Positions 1 through 9,741 of a DNA stretch of 64,000 nt are shown here, one piece after another. The stretch's first letter is position 1. Each line of letters opens with the position of its first letter. Source of the stretch: Cricetomys ansorgei (taxonomy: Eukaryota; Chordata; Mammalia; Rodentia; Nesomyidae); contig JAMJFZ010003163.1 in assembly GCA_026225945.1 (NCBI GenBank), positions 21,698,501-21,762,500 of the forward strand. The letters are read 5' to 3'. The position numbers were made by a program, and so were the translations under genes. The notes beneath the pieces were generated by a model. It saw only the letters and a list, made by a program, of their open reading frames with translations, did no database searches and was not told the origin of the DNA.

Positions 1-529
1 GCAGGTCATAGGGGGAGCAAACAAGACGGAAGCAGGACTAACGCAGCAAGAATCCCATCAGCTGCACTCCTAAGAACAATGCAGTCAAGCCTTTCACAAG
101 CAACCGAAGCAGGAAAGCCATTAAGATCAGAGGTGCCCAGTGTACATGAGGGTACTGTGGAAAAGCTGGGCTGTGGAGTTCAAAACGTAGTGGATGACTG
201 AATTAGTCACTCCCCGATGTGAGCGCTGGGGCAGGAACAAGGAAACGAGGCTATTATCTCACTTGCTTAGGTCTCACTTGACCCTGCTACATTTCCACAC
301 TTGCATCACCAGCACACACTATCCTTAGTCAGCGAGCTCAGAATGACCAGAAGACTAGCATCTTACCCGTGTTCCCCAACCTCGAATACAATAAACGCTG
401 TTGAATTTGTTGTGTAAAAACTCTATTATGTGCATAGGAAAAAAGGTGATGATGTTGACCTACACGTGGAATTGAGCTTTTAAATTACTGCTTATTTTAA
501 GCTTTCCTAATAGGAAAATGTATCTTTTT
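1..529. other. unique sequence, no feature recognised
   Basis: No SINE, LTR or simple repeat and no convincing exon was seen. If the leftward gene starting at about 4.2 kb extends this far, this would be intron, but nothing in the sequence shows that. Confidence 0.4.
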
Positions 530-645
530 AAAATACTTTATTACATTATTCATTAGGGGTACATGTGTACCATGACACACATACAGAGGTCGGAGGACAA
601 ACTCAGACTTGGCAACAATTGCCTTGACCCACTGAGCTGTTTTGC
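530..645 (-). repeat. B3/B2-type SINE fragment
   Basis: The plus strand reads as a worn reverse complement of a B3 body: a T-rich start, a GGTCGGAGGACAA block, then CCACTGAGCTG near the tRNA-like head. Both ends are degraded. Confidence 0.55.
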
Positions 646-740
646 CAGACTAAAATAAATAGATTTGAAAATTATATGTATATGTATTTCACACACATGT
701 ATTCTACGTATGTATTATATGTAGACATATAATTTTAAAG

Positions 741-876
741 ATGTGCATGACGGCTCGCATTTATAATCCCAATACTCGGTAGGCTAGACAAGAAAACTGC
801 TGCTTGGGGCGACACAGACTTCAGAATATCAGGCTATCCTGGGCTACATAGCGAGAGTTTCTCTCCAGAAAGAAAG
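741..876 (+). repeat. old B1 / PB1 SINE
   Basis: A diverged 7SL-derived Alu-like monomer: GCATTTATAATCCCAATACT matches the B1 left end, and GGGCTACATAGCGAGAG the right end. Heavy divergence points to an old copy. Confidence 0.65.
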
Positions 877-1509
877 ACATTCACAACATTTATTTAATGC
901 CAACTCTTAGTTGACTTGACCGAAGCTTCTCTAAAAACAGAATCCTGAAACTCCAAAAAGAAACGTTCAGAATACGTCACAAATTTCATCTTGTACACAC
1001 ATACTCCAAATGAAATAATCCTAGCATAGTGATCATCAGAACTGCTGATGTCAACTCCCAGCCCAAGAAAATGACTTTGATGGACATGATTTCTCAAAAA
1101 TAAAAGTGGGTAATTAATTTCTTGCTAAAGATTACAGGTAACCTTGACAGAGATTGTTAACCTTCCTTTCTTTTGGAATTGCTGTGTATTGACTGTACCT
1201 ACTTTGCGCACAGAGCCTGCAGACATGCTCCACAAAGGGTTCATAACGTGTACTCCAAACAAAGAACTTCAGTGCAGTCATCAAACTCTTCTGTTCTCAG
1301 CATTCACGCTGCCTTGAAACAAATGGAAGAAATACAGACATACCAACACCAATAGTTAAGGCAGAGCCAGGCACCCTGGACACACATCATGCCAAGCGGC
1401 CCACAGATTAACAGGCCTGGGGATGGCACCAGAGAGCTCTAAGAATCCCTTCTCCACAGCCTTCGACCGCAGGCTCCAGTTCCTCTCACACCCTTAGTTA
1501 TCTTAGAAG
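877..1509. other. unique stretch with an unassigned minus-strand frame
   Basis: A minus-strand frame of 67 codons (1097 to 894) is followed within a few bases by AATAAA. I recognise no protein in it and no acceptor site is clear, so it is not called as a terminal exon. The rest shows nothing recognisable. Confidence 0.3.
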
Positions 1510-1637
1510 TACACACCATGACCAAGCATGCCAAGCCTAGTACTTGGGAGGCTGAGGCAGGAGGATCCAACATTTGAGGCCAGTTTGGATTACGAGTGAT
1601 ACCCCTGACACACATAAAGACAAGCAAACAAAAACAT
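1510..1637 (+). repeat. old B1 / PB1 SINE
   Basis: TACTTGGGAGGCTGAGGCAG and a downstream GAGGCCAGTTTGGATTA mark a worn B1-type monomer ending in an A-rich tail (CAAACAAAAAC). Confidence 0.7.
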
Positions 1638-1983
1638 CATCTGTGCACCAGGTTCCTGACCAACCTTTAAAATAGTCATGGGCAAGATTCAGCTCTGCTT
1701 TACAACACAGCAACAACTCCTAGCATAGTATCTGAGTGTCTGACTAATGGGAAAGCTATATTCAGGATGCACTCTAACCACCTACACGAAAGCTACATCA
1801 CTGTTCCCAGGGTCAAGGTGAGTGACTAGGAATGTCTTGAATGAGTTGTCTGAAGTACAAAACTAATAGCCAACAAGGTAAGAAAAAACATGGGAGGCCA
1901 AGTATGCCTATATCAAGAAAGAGGGTCATGGTCCTACAGTCCTGTCCCCACTATCCCAAGAAACTGAGGAAAAAAAAAAAAAA
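1638..1983. other. unique stretch, no feature recognised
   Basis: Nothing recognisable apart from a short A-tract (about 1970-1984) just upstream of the next B1, possibly the tail of an older insertion. Confidence 0.4.
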
Positions 1984-2131
1984 AGCTGTGTGGCGGTGCA
2001 CACCTTTAATCCAGCACTTGGATGGCAGAGGCAGGCAGCTCTCTGTGAGTTCGAGGTCAGCCTGGTCTACAGAGTGAGTTCGAGGCCAGCCAGAGTACAA
2101 CAGAGAAATCCTGTCTCAAAAAAACAAAAAC
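1984..2131 (+). repeat. B1 SINE
   Basis: A nearly full B1 runs from a GCTGTGTGGCGGTGCACACC head through GAGTTCGAGGTCAGCCTGG to an A-rich tail after ATCCTGTCTC. It abuts an inverted B1 on its 3' side. Confidence 0.9.
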
Positions 2132-2245
2132 AAGACAGGGTCTCACTATGTGGTCCAGGTTGGTCAGGAATTCACCATACAGCCCAGGCTTGCCTCAAAC
2201 TCCCAATTCTCTGCCTTAAAAGTACTGGGAATACAGGCTACAGGC
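2132..2245 (-). repeat. B1 / PB1 SINE, inverted partner
   Basis: AGACAGGGTCTCACTATGTG begins a reverse-complement B1 that ends near TACTGGGAATACAGGC. With the preceding B1 it forms an immediate tail-to-tail inverted pair. Confidence 0.8.
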
Positions 2246-3107
2246 AATCCTAGCAGAAGGAAGTTTTTTTAAACTACTAAAAATATGGGAATTCTTCAGT
2301 ATTGGGCACTTGAGGAATTCTGAATGGTATATTCAGGAAGGGTTTAAATGAGACAATTCATGAACCTTATGCTTGAAGCCTCCGGTAATGGATAAGAAAG
2401 CAGGTTTCGAAGCTCACAGGGTCAGTAGTAACTAAATATACAAAGGAAAAAGTAGTCAGCTTAGCTGTAAGATTGTCTCCCCAAGTTCTGTGTTTTAAAA
2501 TATGGCTTCTTATCTGAATTGCTGTTTCTATCAGTGAAAAGCTGAAGGTGAAAAGGGTCGAAACTTGGCAACATTTCCTCAAATTCCTAAGAAGCAATGC
2601 TATACCAAATGTGTCTAATCAGCAGTGATTTGTTTTCTCTGGTGCGCCTACAGCATCCAAGGGTGGGTACCAGCCCTAGCATCCCAGCCAGTGCCTTTAA
2701 CTGCTGCTGTGCTTTCCAGGAGACAATGTCACCCAGTAATTAAACCAGAGGACACAGATCCTACCTTCTCCCACTAACCTGCTGACTTGCAGCCAGTTAA
2801 CAGACTCCTCAAACCTGCTTTTAAGGGTGGCTGACACAATACATCAAAAACGGGGGAGGGGGTATGTTCCTGTTTGGCTCAAATGAAAATCAGTTTTTCA
2901 GGACTAGCATTCCACTGTCTAGACACAATTGTTTTATCGGGGTCCTCCACCCTTGAAAGATGGTGGTGGTTGTTACTTATTTGTAAACGTATTGAGAACC
3001 TTCCAAGTCTATGTCTTTTTCCCTTTTAAGAATTCAGTTAATCACCCTCAGTTCCTTCAAAAGGTTCCAGGTGCCATCCATTGCTGCGGTTTTGTTCTTG
3101 TTTTGGC
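2246..3107. other. unique stretch, no feature recognised
   Basis: No repeat or exon could be identified. Possible minus-strand donor-like strings occur around 2760-2790 without a matching acceptor or coding frame. Confidence 0.35.
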
Positions 3108-3250
3108 TTTTTCAAGACAGGGTTTCTCAGTGTAGCTCTGGCTGTTCTGGAACCCACTCTGTAAACCCGGCTGGCCTCGAACTCAACGAGATCCACCTGC
3201 CTCTGCCTCCCGAGTACTAGGATTAAAGGCGTGCACCACCAGCGCCCGGC
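3108..3250 (-). repeat. B1 SINE
   Basis: A full-length reverse-complement B1 from TTCAAGACAGGGTTTCTCAG to GCACCACCAGCGCCCGGC. Few changes from consensus suggest a fairly young copy. Confidence 0.92.
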
Positions 3251-3472
3251 ATCGCAGCCGTATTTTTAACTAAATGGTTCCAGAAGCAATATAAGCACAA
3301 GGAACTGTAACCAACTTTTCAGAAACTACCTTGTTTGCTAGATGAGCAATCTACCATAGGCAGAGCGTGACCTCGTCAAACAGTAGCGACAGACGTAAGG
3401 AAAACAGGCTCCGTCCTTGTTCTCAGAAAACACCATCAGACTTTCTGCTCCTTGACTAAAACAAATGATTAT

Positions 3473-3500
3473 ACCGCACAGCTGAGCGAAGCTGAGCGAA
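3473..3500. repeat. 10-bp tandem duplication
   Basis: GCTGAGCGAA occurs twice in direct succession just outside the CpG island. Confidence 0.6.
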
Positions 3501-3899
3501 GTCGGGCATCGTCACCTGTCCGACGATCGGTACATCGCAGAGGGCACATGAGACCTGGCCACCGTCGGCCCTCCTCTGTGACACAGAGCTAACACGGGCA
3601 CTAACTAATGTATCACCCCAAAATGGGTTTACGAAACCCAACCTTAAGAGGCCACCATGCAGGACAGAGGAAAAGTAAACAGCCCGGCCTCGGACCAGCC
3701 AGGCCAGGCAGCTAGCTGGGCCGGGCACCCTCGCCTGGGGCACAAATCCGTCTCGGAGCACGTAGGGAATCTGGACAAACCTGTCCCGAGGTGATGCAAG
3801 GCTGACTGATGCCCGGCCCTAGCCTCGAGGCTAGCTGGAGACCGGCCCGGCCCGCGAGCTGCAGCCGAGGCCGAGGGCCTGGGGTTTCGCGGCAGCCCC

Positions 3900-3923
3900 T
3901 CGGCGGGGCGGCGGGGCGGCGGG
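3900..3923. repeat. CGGCGGGG tandem tract in the CpG island
   Basis: Three near-perfect units of CGGCGGGG lie in tandem. On the plus strand this gives several G-runs and could form a quadruplex. Confidence 0.6.
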
Positions 3924-4168
3924 ACCCAGCGCGACAGGGGCGGCCCCGCGTGAGCGCCACCTAGCCCGCCGCCCTTCTCCCTTCCCGGCCGCCGAGGCCG
4001 CGCAGCAGGTGCCTGGAACGCACAGGTGCGGCCCCGCCCCCGGGTCCCCCCCGCGGCCGCCGTCGCCCGCGTCCCGAGCGCCCTGCGGGGAACAGAACGC
4101 CGGGCCGCGGACACCGCCCCTCGGGCCCGACTGCTTGGTAGCCACCCGCCAAGAGGCAGGACATTTAC

Positions 4169-4369
4169 CTGGGCGCCCTCGCTGCGGAGCTCCGGCGGCC
4201 GAACGCCACCGCGGCCCGACAGCATCTCCGGCCGCAGCACAGCCCAGCCCCTGCCGCTCCTCTCCCGCAGCGCCCCGCCCCGCCCTGCCCTCGGCGGGAC
4301 ACGCCCTGGACACGCCCCCAGCCTGGGCTCTTCCGCTCGGACGCGCGTGCCGACTGGTCTTCTCTCCAT
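4169..4369 (-). CDS. candidate first exon (5' UTR, possible start codon) of a leftward gene
   Basis: Within the CpG island the minus strand ends an exon-like segment with CGCCCAG followed by GTAAAT, a strong donor (last exon base 4169). An ATG at 4225-4223 has a purine at -3 (GAGATGC). It opens a 19-codon frame, MLSGRGGVRPPELRSEGAQ, that reaches the donor exactly at a codon boundary (phase 0). The same frame is open upstream to an ATG at 4369, and two other frames are open too, as expected in GC-rich DNA. So this may be entirely 5' UTR. The transcription start is unknown; the upper edge given here is the upstream in-frame ATG. I do not recognise the peptide and give no gene name. The next exon should lie to the left, but none could be identified in 1-3700. 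Confidence 0.45.
4273..4281. promoter_or_regulatory. GC box (Sp/KLF-type)
   Basis: CCCCGCCCC followed by a further CGCCCTGCCC. It lies about 100 bases upstream, on the minus strand, of the proposed donor, inside the exon-like segment or near the start site. Confidence 0.6.
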
Positions 4370-4383
4370 CCATCAAGGACGTG

Positions 4384-4390
4384 CTTCCGG
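4384..4390 (-). promoter_or_regulatory. ETS-type site
   Basis: CTTCCGG on plus reads CCGGAAG on minus, the ETS/GABP core common in CpG-island promoters. It lies just upstream of the candidate exon for a leftward transcript. Confidence 0.5.
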
Positions 4391-4420
4391 AGGGCGCTGG
4401 GGGTCGGCGCTCCCGTCCTG

Positions 4421-4427
4421 CCAATCA
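4421..4427 (+). promoter_or_regulatory. CCAAT box
   Basis: CCAATCA matches the NF-Y core. It sits some 50-60 bp upstream of the exon-like segment for leftward transcription. NF-Y works in either orientation. Confidence 0.55.
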
Positions 4428-4557
4428 AGTCAGCGCCTCTCGGGTGGGGCCGCGCTCGTCCCTCCCCTTACATAACAGCGCCCAGGGCGAGCTGTCAGTC
4501 AAAGCAGCTTCAATCCCTGGGGAGACTGGGGCGGAAACAAACAGGCACTCGGCAACC

Positions 4558-4562
4558 ATTGG
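4558..4562 (-). promoter_or_regulatory. second CCAAT box, inverted
   Basis: ATTGG within CCATTGGACG, about 135 bp from the first CCAAT box. A near-repeat TTCAATCCCTGG flanks it at 4509-4520, with a close copy at about 4627-4638. Confidence 0.4.
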
Positions 4563-4759
4563 ACGTGGCGTATGCCAGTCACTATGGAGACCCGCCCAGA
4601 GGTTTATGCGGCAGCCACTGGTGCCATTCAATCCCTGGCAGTGATTGCGGCCAGCGGCTGGGCGTTACCTGGTACCCAAGAAAAGGTTGTCCCTCCACGT
4701 CGGGGACTCTGAGCCAGTGGCTGGAGTGGGGAGGGCTGGCAGCTCCCCAGCGCGAGTGA

Positions 4760-5147
4760 TGTAGGAGAAACTGGAAATAGTAAAATTCATGTCATACAGG
4801 ATTTATTAACAATTTGCTTAGGAGACAATCACACAGTAGAATTTAGCTAAGATGCTGCTGCCTTTAAAATAACTCCATGATAAACAGCATACTAATAACC
4901 AGTCTTGTTAGAAGTATTTATGCAAATGCTTGTTCCCAGGGATTGGCCTGCAGTTAGGCTACATTCGCATAACCAAAGAGACAACCCTGACTTACAACCG
5001 TTGCTATATCAGAGAGCATGCCTCTAACAGGCCATTCAAGGGAGGCAAGGGGGAGGGGAGGTCGACAAAAGTCGTTATGGCCTGACATAATTCTGCCAGG
5101 TGAGCAAGATGACCCTGGGTAACAACTGTTAGGAAAGAATAGCACTA
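4760..5147. other. unique AT-rich flank of the promoter
   Basis: No repeat is recognised. The switch from GC-rich to AT-rich DNA near 4760 marks the outer edge of the promoter region. Confidence 0.4.
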
Positions 5148-5283
5148 GTTGGGCAGTGGTAGTACACGCCTTTAATTCCAGCACTAGGGTGGCAGACACA
5201 GGAAGATCTCTGAGTTCGAGGCCAGCCTGCTCTACAGAGTTCCAGGTGAGGCTATAACAGAGAAATCCTGCCTCAAAAAACCT
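5148..5283 (+). repeat. B1 SINE
   Basis: Runs from GTTGGGCAGTGGTAGTACAC through TTTAATTCCAGCACTAGG to AGAGAAATCCTGCCTC plus an A-tail. Confidence 0.9.
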
Positions 5284-7100
5284 TTAAGAAAAAGAAAAAA
5301 ATGGCTACATAAACAAAATGGATAGGCCTAAAGGCCTATAGAAGCTAGTCAAGTTTTCTGTTGGAATCAGGTTCCTCTTTGGGCACTAGCCAGAACCAGA
5401 AGCACACTATTATGAAAGGTTTTCTGTGTTTTTCCTGAGTGTGGCTCTAGCTGGCAGTAGGAGCCCTCCACCCACCTGTCAGGGCAGCTTGAGAACCAGG
5501 CAGCTACAGTGTTCCAAGGTCTCCCGCATGGAAGTTGTGGCCTCTCCCAAGGCAATGTGTAGCCCACTCCTACATCGCTCCTACAACTAGCTCTCACTTT
5601 GACCTGAAACACTTGTGACTTTCACACTCAATAAAATCCAAACAGCCCCAGGCTTTCAAGATATCTTTTTCTGGCCTGTCTCTTGCCGGTCTAGCCCAAT
5701 TCTGTGAAGGCTGCCATTGGCATTAATACCTCTATGCCTTCTAGCAGGAGAGCCCTGTAATCCATCACTGTATGGAACAATCCTGGCCACCTTTCCTCTC
5801 GGTCTTCTCCCTTTCCAGACACAAAACTTGGGTCTTCTCTATCAGCTCATTTGCTGCCTTACACTCAGGAGAAGCCTTCTCTGAGCAGCTTTCTTCTTCC
5901 ATTTCGGTTGCCTCTGAGATTCTGGTAAATGACTTACTAAGTGGCAGGAGGCCAAATTCCTGATGGCGGTCCCAAAGATTGGTTCTGAAATCCAACTTCC
6001 TCCCGCAGCTGAAAACAGCCCTGTGCAGCTTCCCGGTACAGTTTGGATACATTTAATGTTCCCATCCTGTCCCGTTAGAACTGGTCTTAAAAGGAAGGAA
6101 AGCTGGAAGTCCTTTTCTGTGCCACAGAAAATCTCCTTTGGACTCTCTTTAGCCCAGTTTCTGCCAGTCTTTCCTGCAGGGTCTCCGTCCTCCACCAAGA
6201 CTGTCTCTGATTTCCCCCTTCCCCAGGCTTCACTGTTCACTGAGAGTCGGCTCACAAACGTCCATCAGTGCAGATCTCGCCACTGAGTCTACTTCATGCC
6301 TGTGTCCACCTGCGCACTTCGAACTGGACGCATAATTCCAGAGTGCTTATCCTGCACATGCCAAACAACCACGAACTCCAACTACTTTACATAGCAAGTT
6401 GGTCTCTCATGTTGTGAGGTGGGCTCTAGGGAGTGGCACTGCACTGCTCATGCTGGGGCTGTCAGTAAAATGGTGGCAGACAGGAGGGTTCCAAGGTGCA
6501 GCAAAATACAGAGTAAACATGTCTTCCAGGGGTCTCTCTTGATGGGCAAGAATACCCTTCATCGGAAGAGTTGTCAGAATGTCTCAGTGACCAGACGGGA
6601 GTCACTGGGTCTCTAAGCACAGCTAAAGGAGGCAAAAACCAGGAACTAGGCTGCCAGGTTAGGGGCAGAGTTGTTTACCTGGGACCCCTGGACTTTAGGG
6701 AGAGGAGAGACACAATGCCATTGGAGTTCAGAACACATCGCTTTCCGTTGAGAGCAGACATACGGGCACCAGAGGCCAGCGGGAGACAATTACACGGGTT
6801 TAATGACAGAGATAGAGAACTGAGTTCCAGAGTATTTAAGGGCTTGCATGGAGAAAGGTGCACCATAGATTAGATATGGGGTAGGAGCTCCCAAAGGAGG
6901 CCCCATGGGATATGCTCCAGATGTTTGGGTTGAGCTACTGGCTGGCTGGTCAGACCATGCAGTGAAATGAGAAATGGAGCAGGTTTGGCGGGGTTGGGGG
7001 TCTGGGAGGGGTGTGAGAAGGCAATGAATAATTACTATTTCCTCCTGTGTTGTGGGTGCAGCTTTGCTTTTGTTCAGGAGTTCAAGCCCTCCAGAGATTT
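5284..7100. other. 1.8 kb of mostly unique sequence
   Basis: No interspersed repeat could be named. The minus strand between 6255 and 5765 has two overlapping open frames with protein-like composition (see findings), but no splice sites, family or poly(A) tail support a gene or pseudogene call. ACTCAATAAAATCC at about 5627-5640 is an isolated poly(A)-type signal on plus. Confidence 0.35.
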
Positions 7101-7109
7101 TTCTTTTTC

Positions 7110-7332
7110 TTTTTTTTTTTTTGGGGGGGGGTTGTTTTGATTTTTTTTTCAAGACAGGTTTTTTTGTTTGTTTGGTTGATTGGTTGGTTGATTTGGGTTT
7201 TGTTGTTGTTGTTTGTTTGTTTGTTTTTCTGTTGTAACTCTAACTGCCCTGGAACTCTCTCTGTAGACCAGGCTGGCCTCCCTCTACCTCGTGAGTGCTG
7301 GAATCAAAGGCATGTGCCACCACCACCTGGCT
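7110..7332 (-). repeat. B1 SINE with expanded T/G-rich tail
   Basis: The B1 body ends with CATGTGCCACCACCACCTGG. Its poly(A) tail appears on plus as T-runs, a G8 run and GTTT repeats spread over about 100 bp, so it has expanded as a simple repeat. Confidence 0.82.
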
Positions 7333-7839
7333 TCTCGTTGGTTTCCTAATAAGAAAAGACTAAACTTCTTACGATGGCTGCGTCTGGCCCAGCTGTCCCC
7401 AGGCTCCCACTCAGAGTGTTCTTTCAGTATCTGAAGGTGTGCTGCTCACTCAGGAGGGGCTGTTAGGTCTCAAACTTGGGACAAACTGCTGGATGAGACA
7501 CCTATTTAATGTATCAAAGAGGACCTGGCAGCCACATTCTCCCAGCATCCCTCAGGCCCCTACCTCTTTCTGGGTCCTCCTGGCTTGCATATCCCACCCC
7601 TTGAACACAGGGGGCCGGACTGCTCTTCCCTATATTATCCAGCCATTTGGTCACCCCCTTCTCTTTTGGGCCTCCTGGTCCCCTGTTCTCCAAGCTCCTC
7701 TCTTTCCCCTCTTTCCCTGGGGATCTTTTTTGACCATTGCCTGTGGCAGGGCCGATCCATTTCTTCCTTCGCTCACACAAACACTTTGTTGCAGTGCTGT
7801 CTCTCTGGGAGCCGACACAACTGCTGTCCAACTCTCACA

Positions 7840-7955
7840 CTTATCAGTAAGCGCTGTGAGGGAGGGACCCTGACTGTTGGGCTCTCCATTGTGTTCCGCG
7901 TCTAGCCCCATGCCAGGTGGGTCAGTGACACAGTAAAAGCTGCGAAAAACAAAAA
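7840..7955 (+). repeat. L2 3'-end fragment
   Basis: GTGAGGGAGGGACCCTGACT and, downstream, TCTAGCCCCATGCCAGGTGG follow the well-known order of the L2 3' end (a gain-of-charge 'gagggcagggacc' block, then 'cctagcacagtgcctgg'). Heavily diverged. Confidence 0.5.
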
Positions 7956-8089
7956 GGCGACTGAAGTATGTCTGTGCTCATCTCACTGCACCAAAGTGGC
8001 TTGAAATGGTCTGTCCTTCTGAAGTTCAGATATCACACACACATTTACATATGTGTCCACCCTGTCAGTTCCGTTACTGTCACCACAAT

Positions 8090-8303
8090 GATGTATTATT
8101 TCAAGTGTGACCACAAATCATCTCCTATTCTTTCCTGATTGCCCTTCCGCTTTCTGCCGTGAAATGAAGCGGTACCAGCCCAAGCCGGACGCCAAAACCA
8201 TGCTCTTGGATTTTAGCCTAAGGAACCATGAGTGAAATAATCCATTCTTTATAAATCACCCTTTCTTAGATATTGTATTATAGTAACGGAAAGCAAAGAC
8301 AGA
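8090..8303 (+). repeat. MaLR LTR, 3' part (MST/MLT1-like)
   Basis: The order CTTTCTGCCGTGAAATGA, AACCATGAGTGAAATAATCC, CTTTATAAATCACCC and TATAGTAACGGAAAGC is that of the 3' half of a mammalian MaLR LTR. Confidence 0.7.
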
Positions 8304-8314
8304 GGTCACTAAGA

Positions 8315-8430
8315 GAGGGACAGTGGCTACAGATGTGCATGACTGTAATCTGAACAGACGGATCAGGAGTTTGAGGTCAGCCTGTGCTATTGTCTGTGTG
8401 TGTTATCTCAAAAAAACAAAACAAAAAAGC
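8315..8430 (+). repeat. old B1 / PB1 SINE
   Basis: ATGTGCATGACTGTAATCTG then GAGTTTGAGGTCAGCCTGTG and an A-rich tail after TTATCTC; an internal deletion is apparent. Confidence 0.6.
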
Positions 8431-8559
8431 CACAAAACTAGAATGGCTTATTTAAAAAGCAACAGATGAGGCAGCTTCAGAGAACACTGTATCATTATAA
8501 AGCGTTGAGCTAAGAAAACAATCCATCCCAGGTTTTACCTATTGTGCCAATTAGAGCTA

Positions 8560-8856
8560 ATCATTACCTCGACCAGTCCAGAATCACCTAGGAGGCAGCC
8601 CTCTGTGTTTGCCTGTGGGAGATTATCTCGATTATATTAACTGAGGAGAGCGTTCCTGGCCACTGTGGGTGGTACCATTCCCTAGACTATAGATAAGGAG
8701 AATGAGGGCTGAGCAGAAGCAAGCATTCAGGAACCGCTGCTTCAAGTTCCTGCTGTCTTGACTCCCCCTGCCATACTGGAAGGAGCCAAAACAAGCCCTC
8801 CCTTAAGTTGCTATTGCTGGACACAAAGGAAAAGTAACTAAGACTTATTAGCAAGC
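8560..8856 (+). repeat. rodent LTR-like dispersed repeat (same family as 41.0, 49.3 and 54.6 kb)
   Basis: CCAGAATCACCTAGGAGGCA, GGCCACTGTGGGTGGTACCA and the end AAAAGTAACTAAGAC match a very common rodent repeat that begins near a GTCAACTTGACA motif and ends in AACTAAGAC. I cannot fix its database name; it looks like a MaLR-type LTR. Confidence 0.6.
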
Positions 8857-8864
8857 TGTTTACA

Positions 8865-8990
8865 TTTATTTATTGGGGGAGTGGTGGGGTAGGTTCTCTC
8901 CTTCCACAGTGTGGGTCCTGGGGATGGATCTCGGTCACCAGGTTAGGTGATGAGCATATTCATCTTCCAAGTCACTCATTTCTTGTATAG
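8865..8990 (-). repeat. B3 SINE fragment
   Basis: TTCTCTCCTTCCACAGTGTG followed by GGTCCTGGGGATGGATCTC is the reverse complement of the B3 middle; the tRNA-like head is missing. Confidence 0.6.
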
Positions 8991-9567
8991 TGTTTGTCAG
9001 TCGAAAGTTTTGGAACACATCTGTTATGAAAATCGCCGTGAGTGTTCTTTTTTGCCAGGTGATGTCACAGATATATGATCTCTGTGAGTACTCGGAACTC
9101 TGAGTCGAGTTCCATCAGGAAAAACAGGCACCGAAGCCCTTCTTTTGGTCCTGGAAATTAATCATTCAAATCAATTTTAATCTCTCATTTCCTACCAAAG
9201 ACCTCAACAGAAAGAGAGAGGGAAGCAAAAGGCCTGTTTTCTACATGGAGCCATTTGTCCCGAGTCCTTCAGGAATCGAGGAGCCCTCTATCAGTATCGC
9301 TGGCTACACATACGGTTTACTACAAACCAGACAAGTAGTTAACGTCTTACAACAAACAGAATTACCACATCAAAGACCTTATGAATAGTGAGATCAAAGT
9401 AGATATTTAGTTTTTTTTTAACTGAATGGATTTAAGGGAGGGTATTAAATTGTTAATTTAATTAACAATTTCTGCTATTGTTAATAATATAATTATTGTT
9501 TACTGTTAATAATTGTGATGATCGATTTTGACTGACAAGTTGGTTGGGTTAAGTAATACCTAGAAGA
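8991..9567. other. unique AT-rich stretch
   Basis: It includes an AT-rich run of TTAAT/AATTAA motifs (about 9448-9520). A short piece resembles the 'gtcaacttga' start of rodent LTR-like repeats (9525-9560), too short to classify. Confidence 0.35.
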
Positions 9568-9741
9568 TGGGCAGGGGAGACGGCTCAGGGACTTAGGGTG
9601 CTAGCTGCCAAGCCTCAGGACTTGAGTTAGATCCCAGAACCCACATAGTAGGAGGAGAAAGCTGGCTCCTGCGAGTTGTCTTGACCTTCACGTGTGTCAT
9701 GGCATGTGTGCATGCATAAGTGTGCACACACATGCAGACAC
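9568..9741 (+). repeat. B3 SINE, 5' part (interrupted)
   Basis: GGGGAGACGGCTCAGGGACT, GATCCCAGAACCCACATAG and a CA/TG-rich end match a B3 SINE. Its CA-rich tail continues at 10269 after about 527 bp of inserted LTR, so the SINE predates the LTR. Confidence 0.75.

Larger units (their letters stand above)
3700..4485. promoter_or_regulatory. CpG-island promoter
   Basis: This is the only long CpG-dense, GC-rich block in 64 kb, with CpGs every few bases from about 3830 to 4450. It holds GC boxes, a KLF/Sp-type ACACGCCC pair (4300-4317), an ETS-type site and CCAAT elements. Unmethylated islands of this kind are typical TATA-less promoters in mammals. It contains a good leftward splice donor (4169/4168) and a weaker rightward one (CAG/GTGCGG at 4025/4026), so transcription may be divergent. 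Only the leftward signal is strong enough to call. Downstream exons would lie outside or unrecognised in 1-3700. Confidence 0.88.

Noticed and set aside
894..1097. Possible 3'-terminal exon of the leftward gene (67 codons then AATAAA)
   Set aside because: No polypyrimidine tract and acceptor was convincing at its 5' side and the peptide is unknown. Recorded only as a note.
3644..4369. 241-codon minus-strand frame through the CpG island
   Set aside because: Open frames of this length are expected in GC-rich DNA, where stops are rare; several other frames are open too. It crosses the good donor at 4169/4168. Only the short segment before the donor is kept, as a candidate.
7439..7873. 144-codon plus-strand frame
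   Set aside because: Its 3' end lies in an L2-like fragment and the rest is pyrimidine-rich and hydrophobic by composition.
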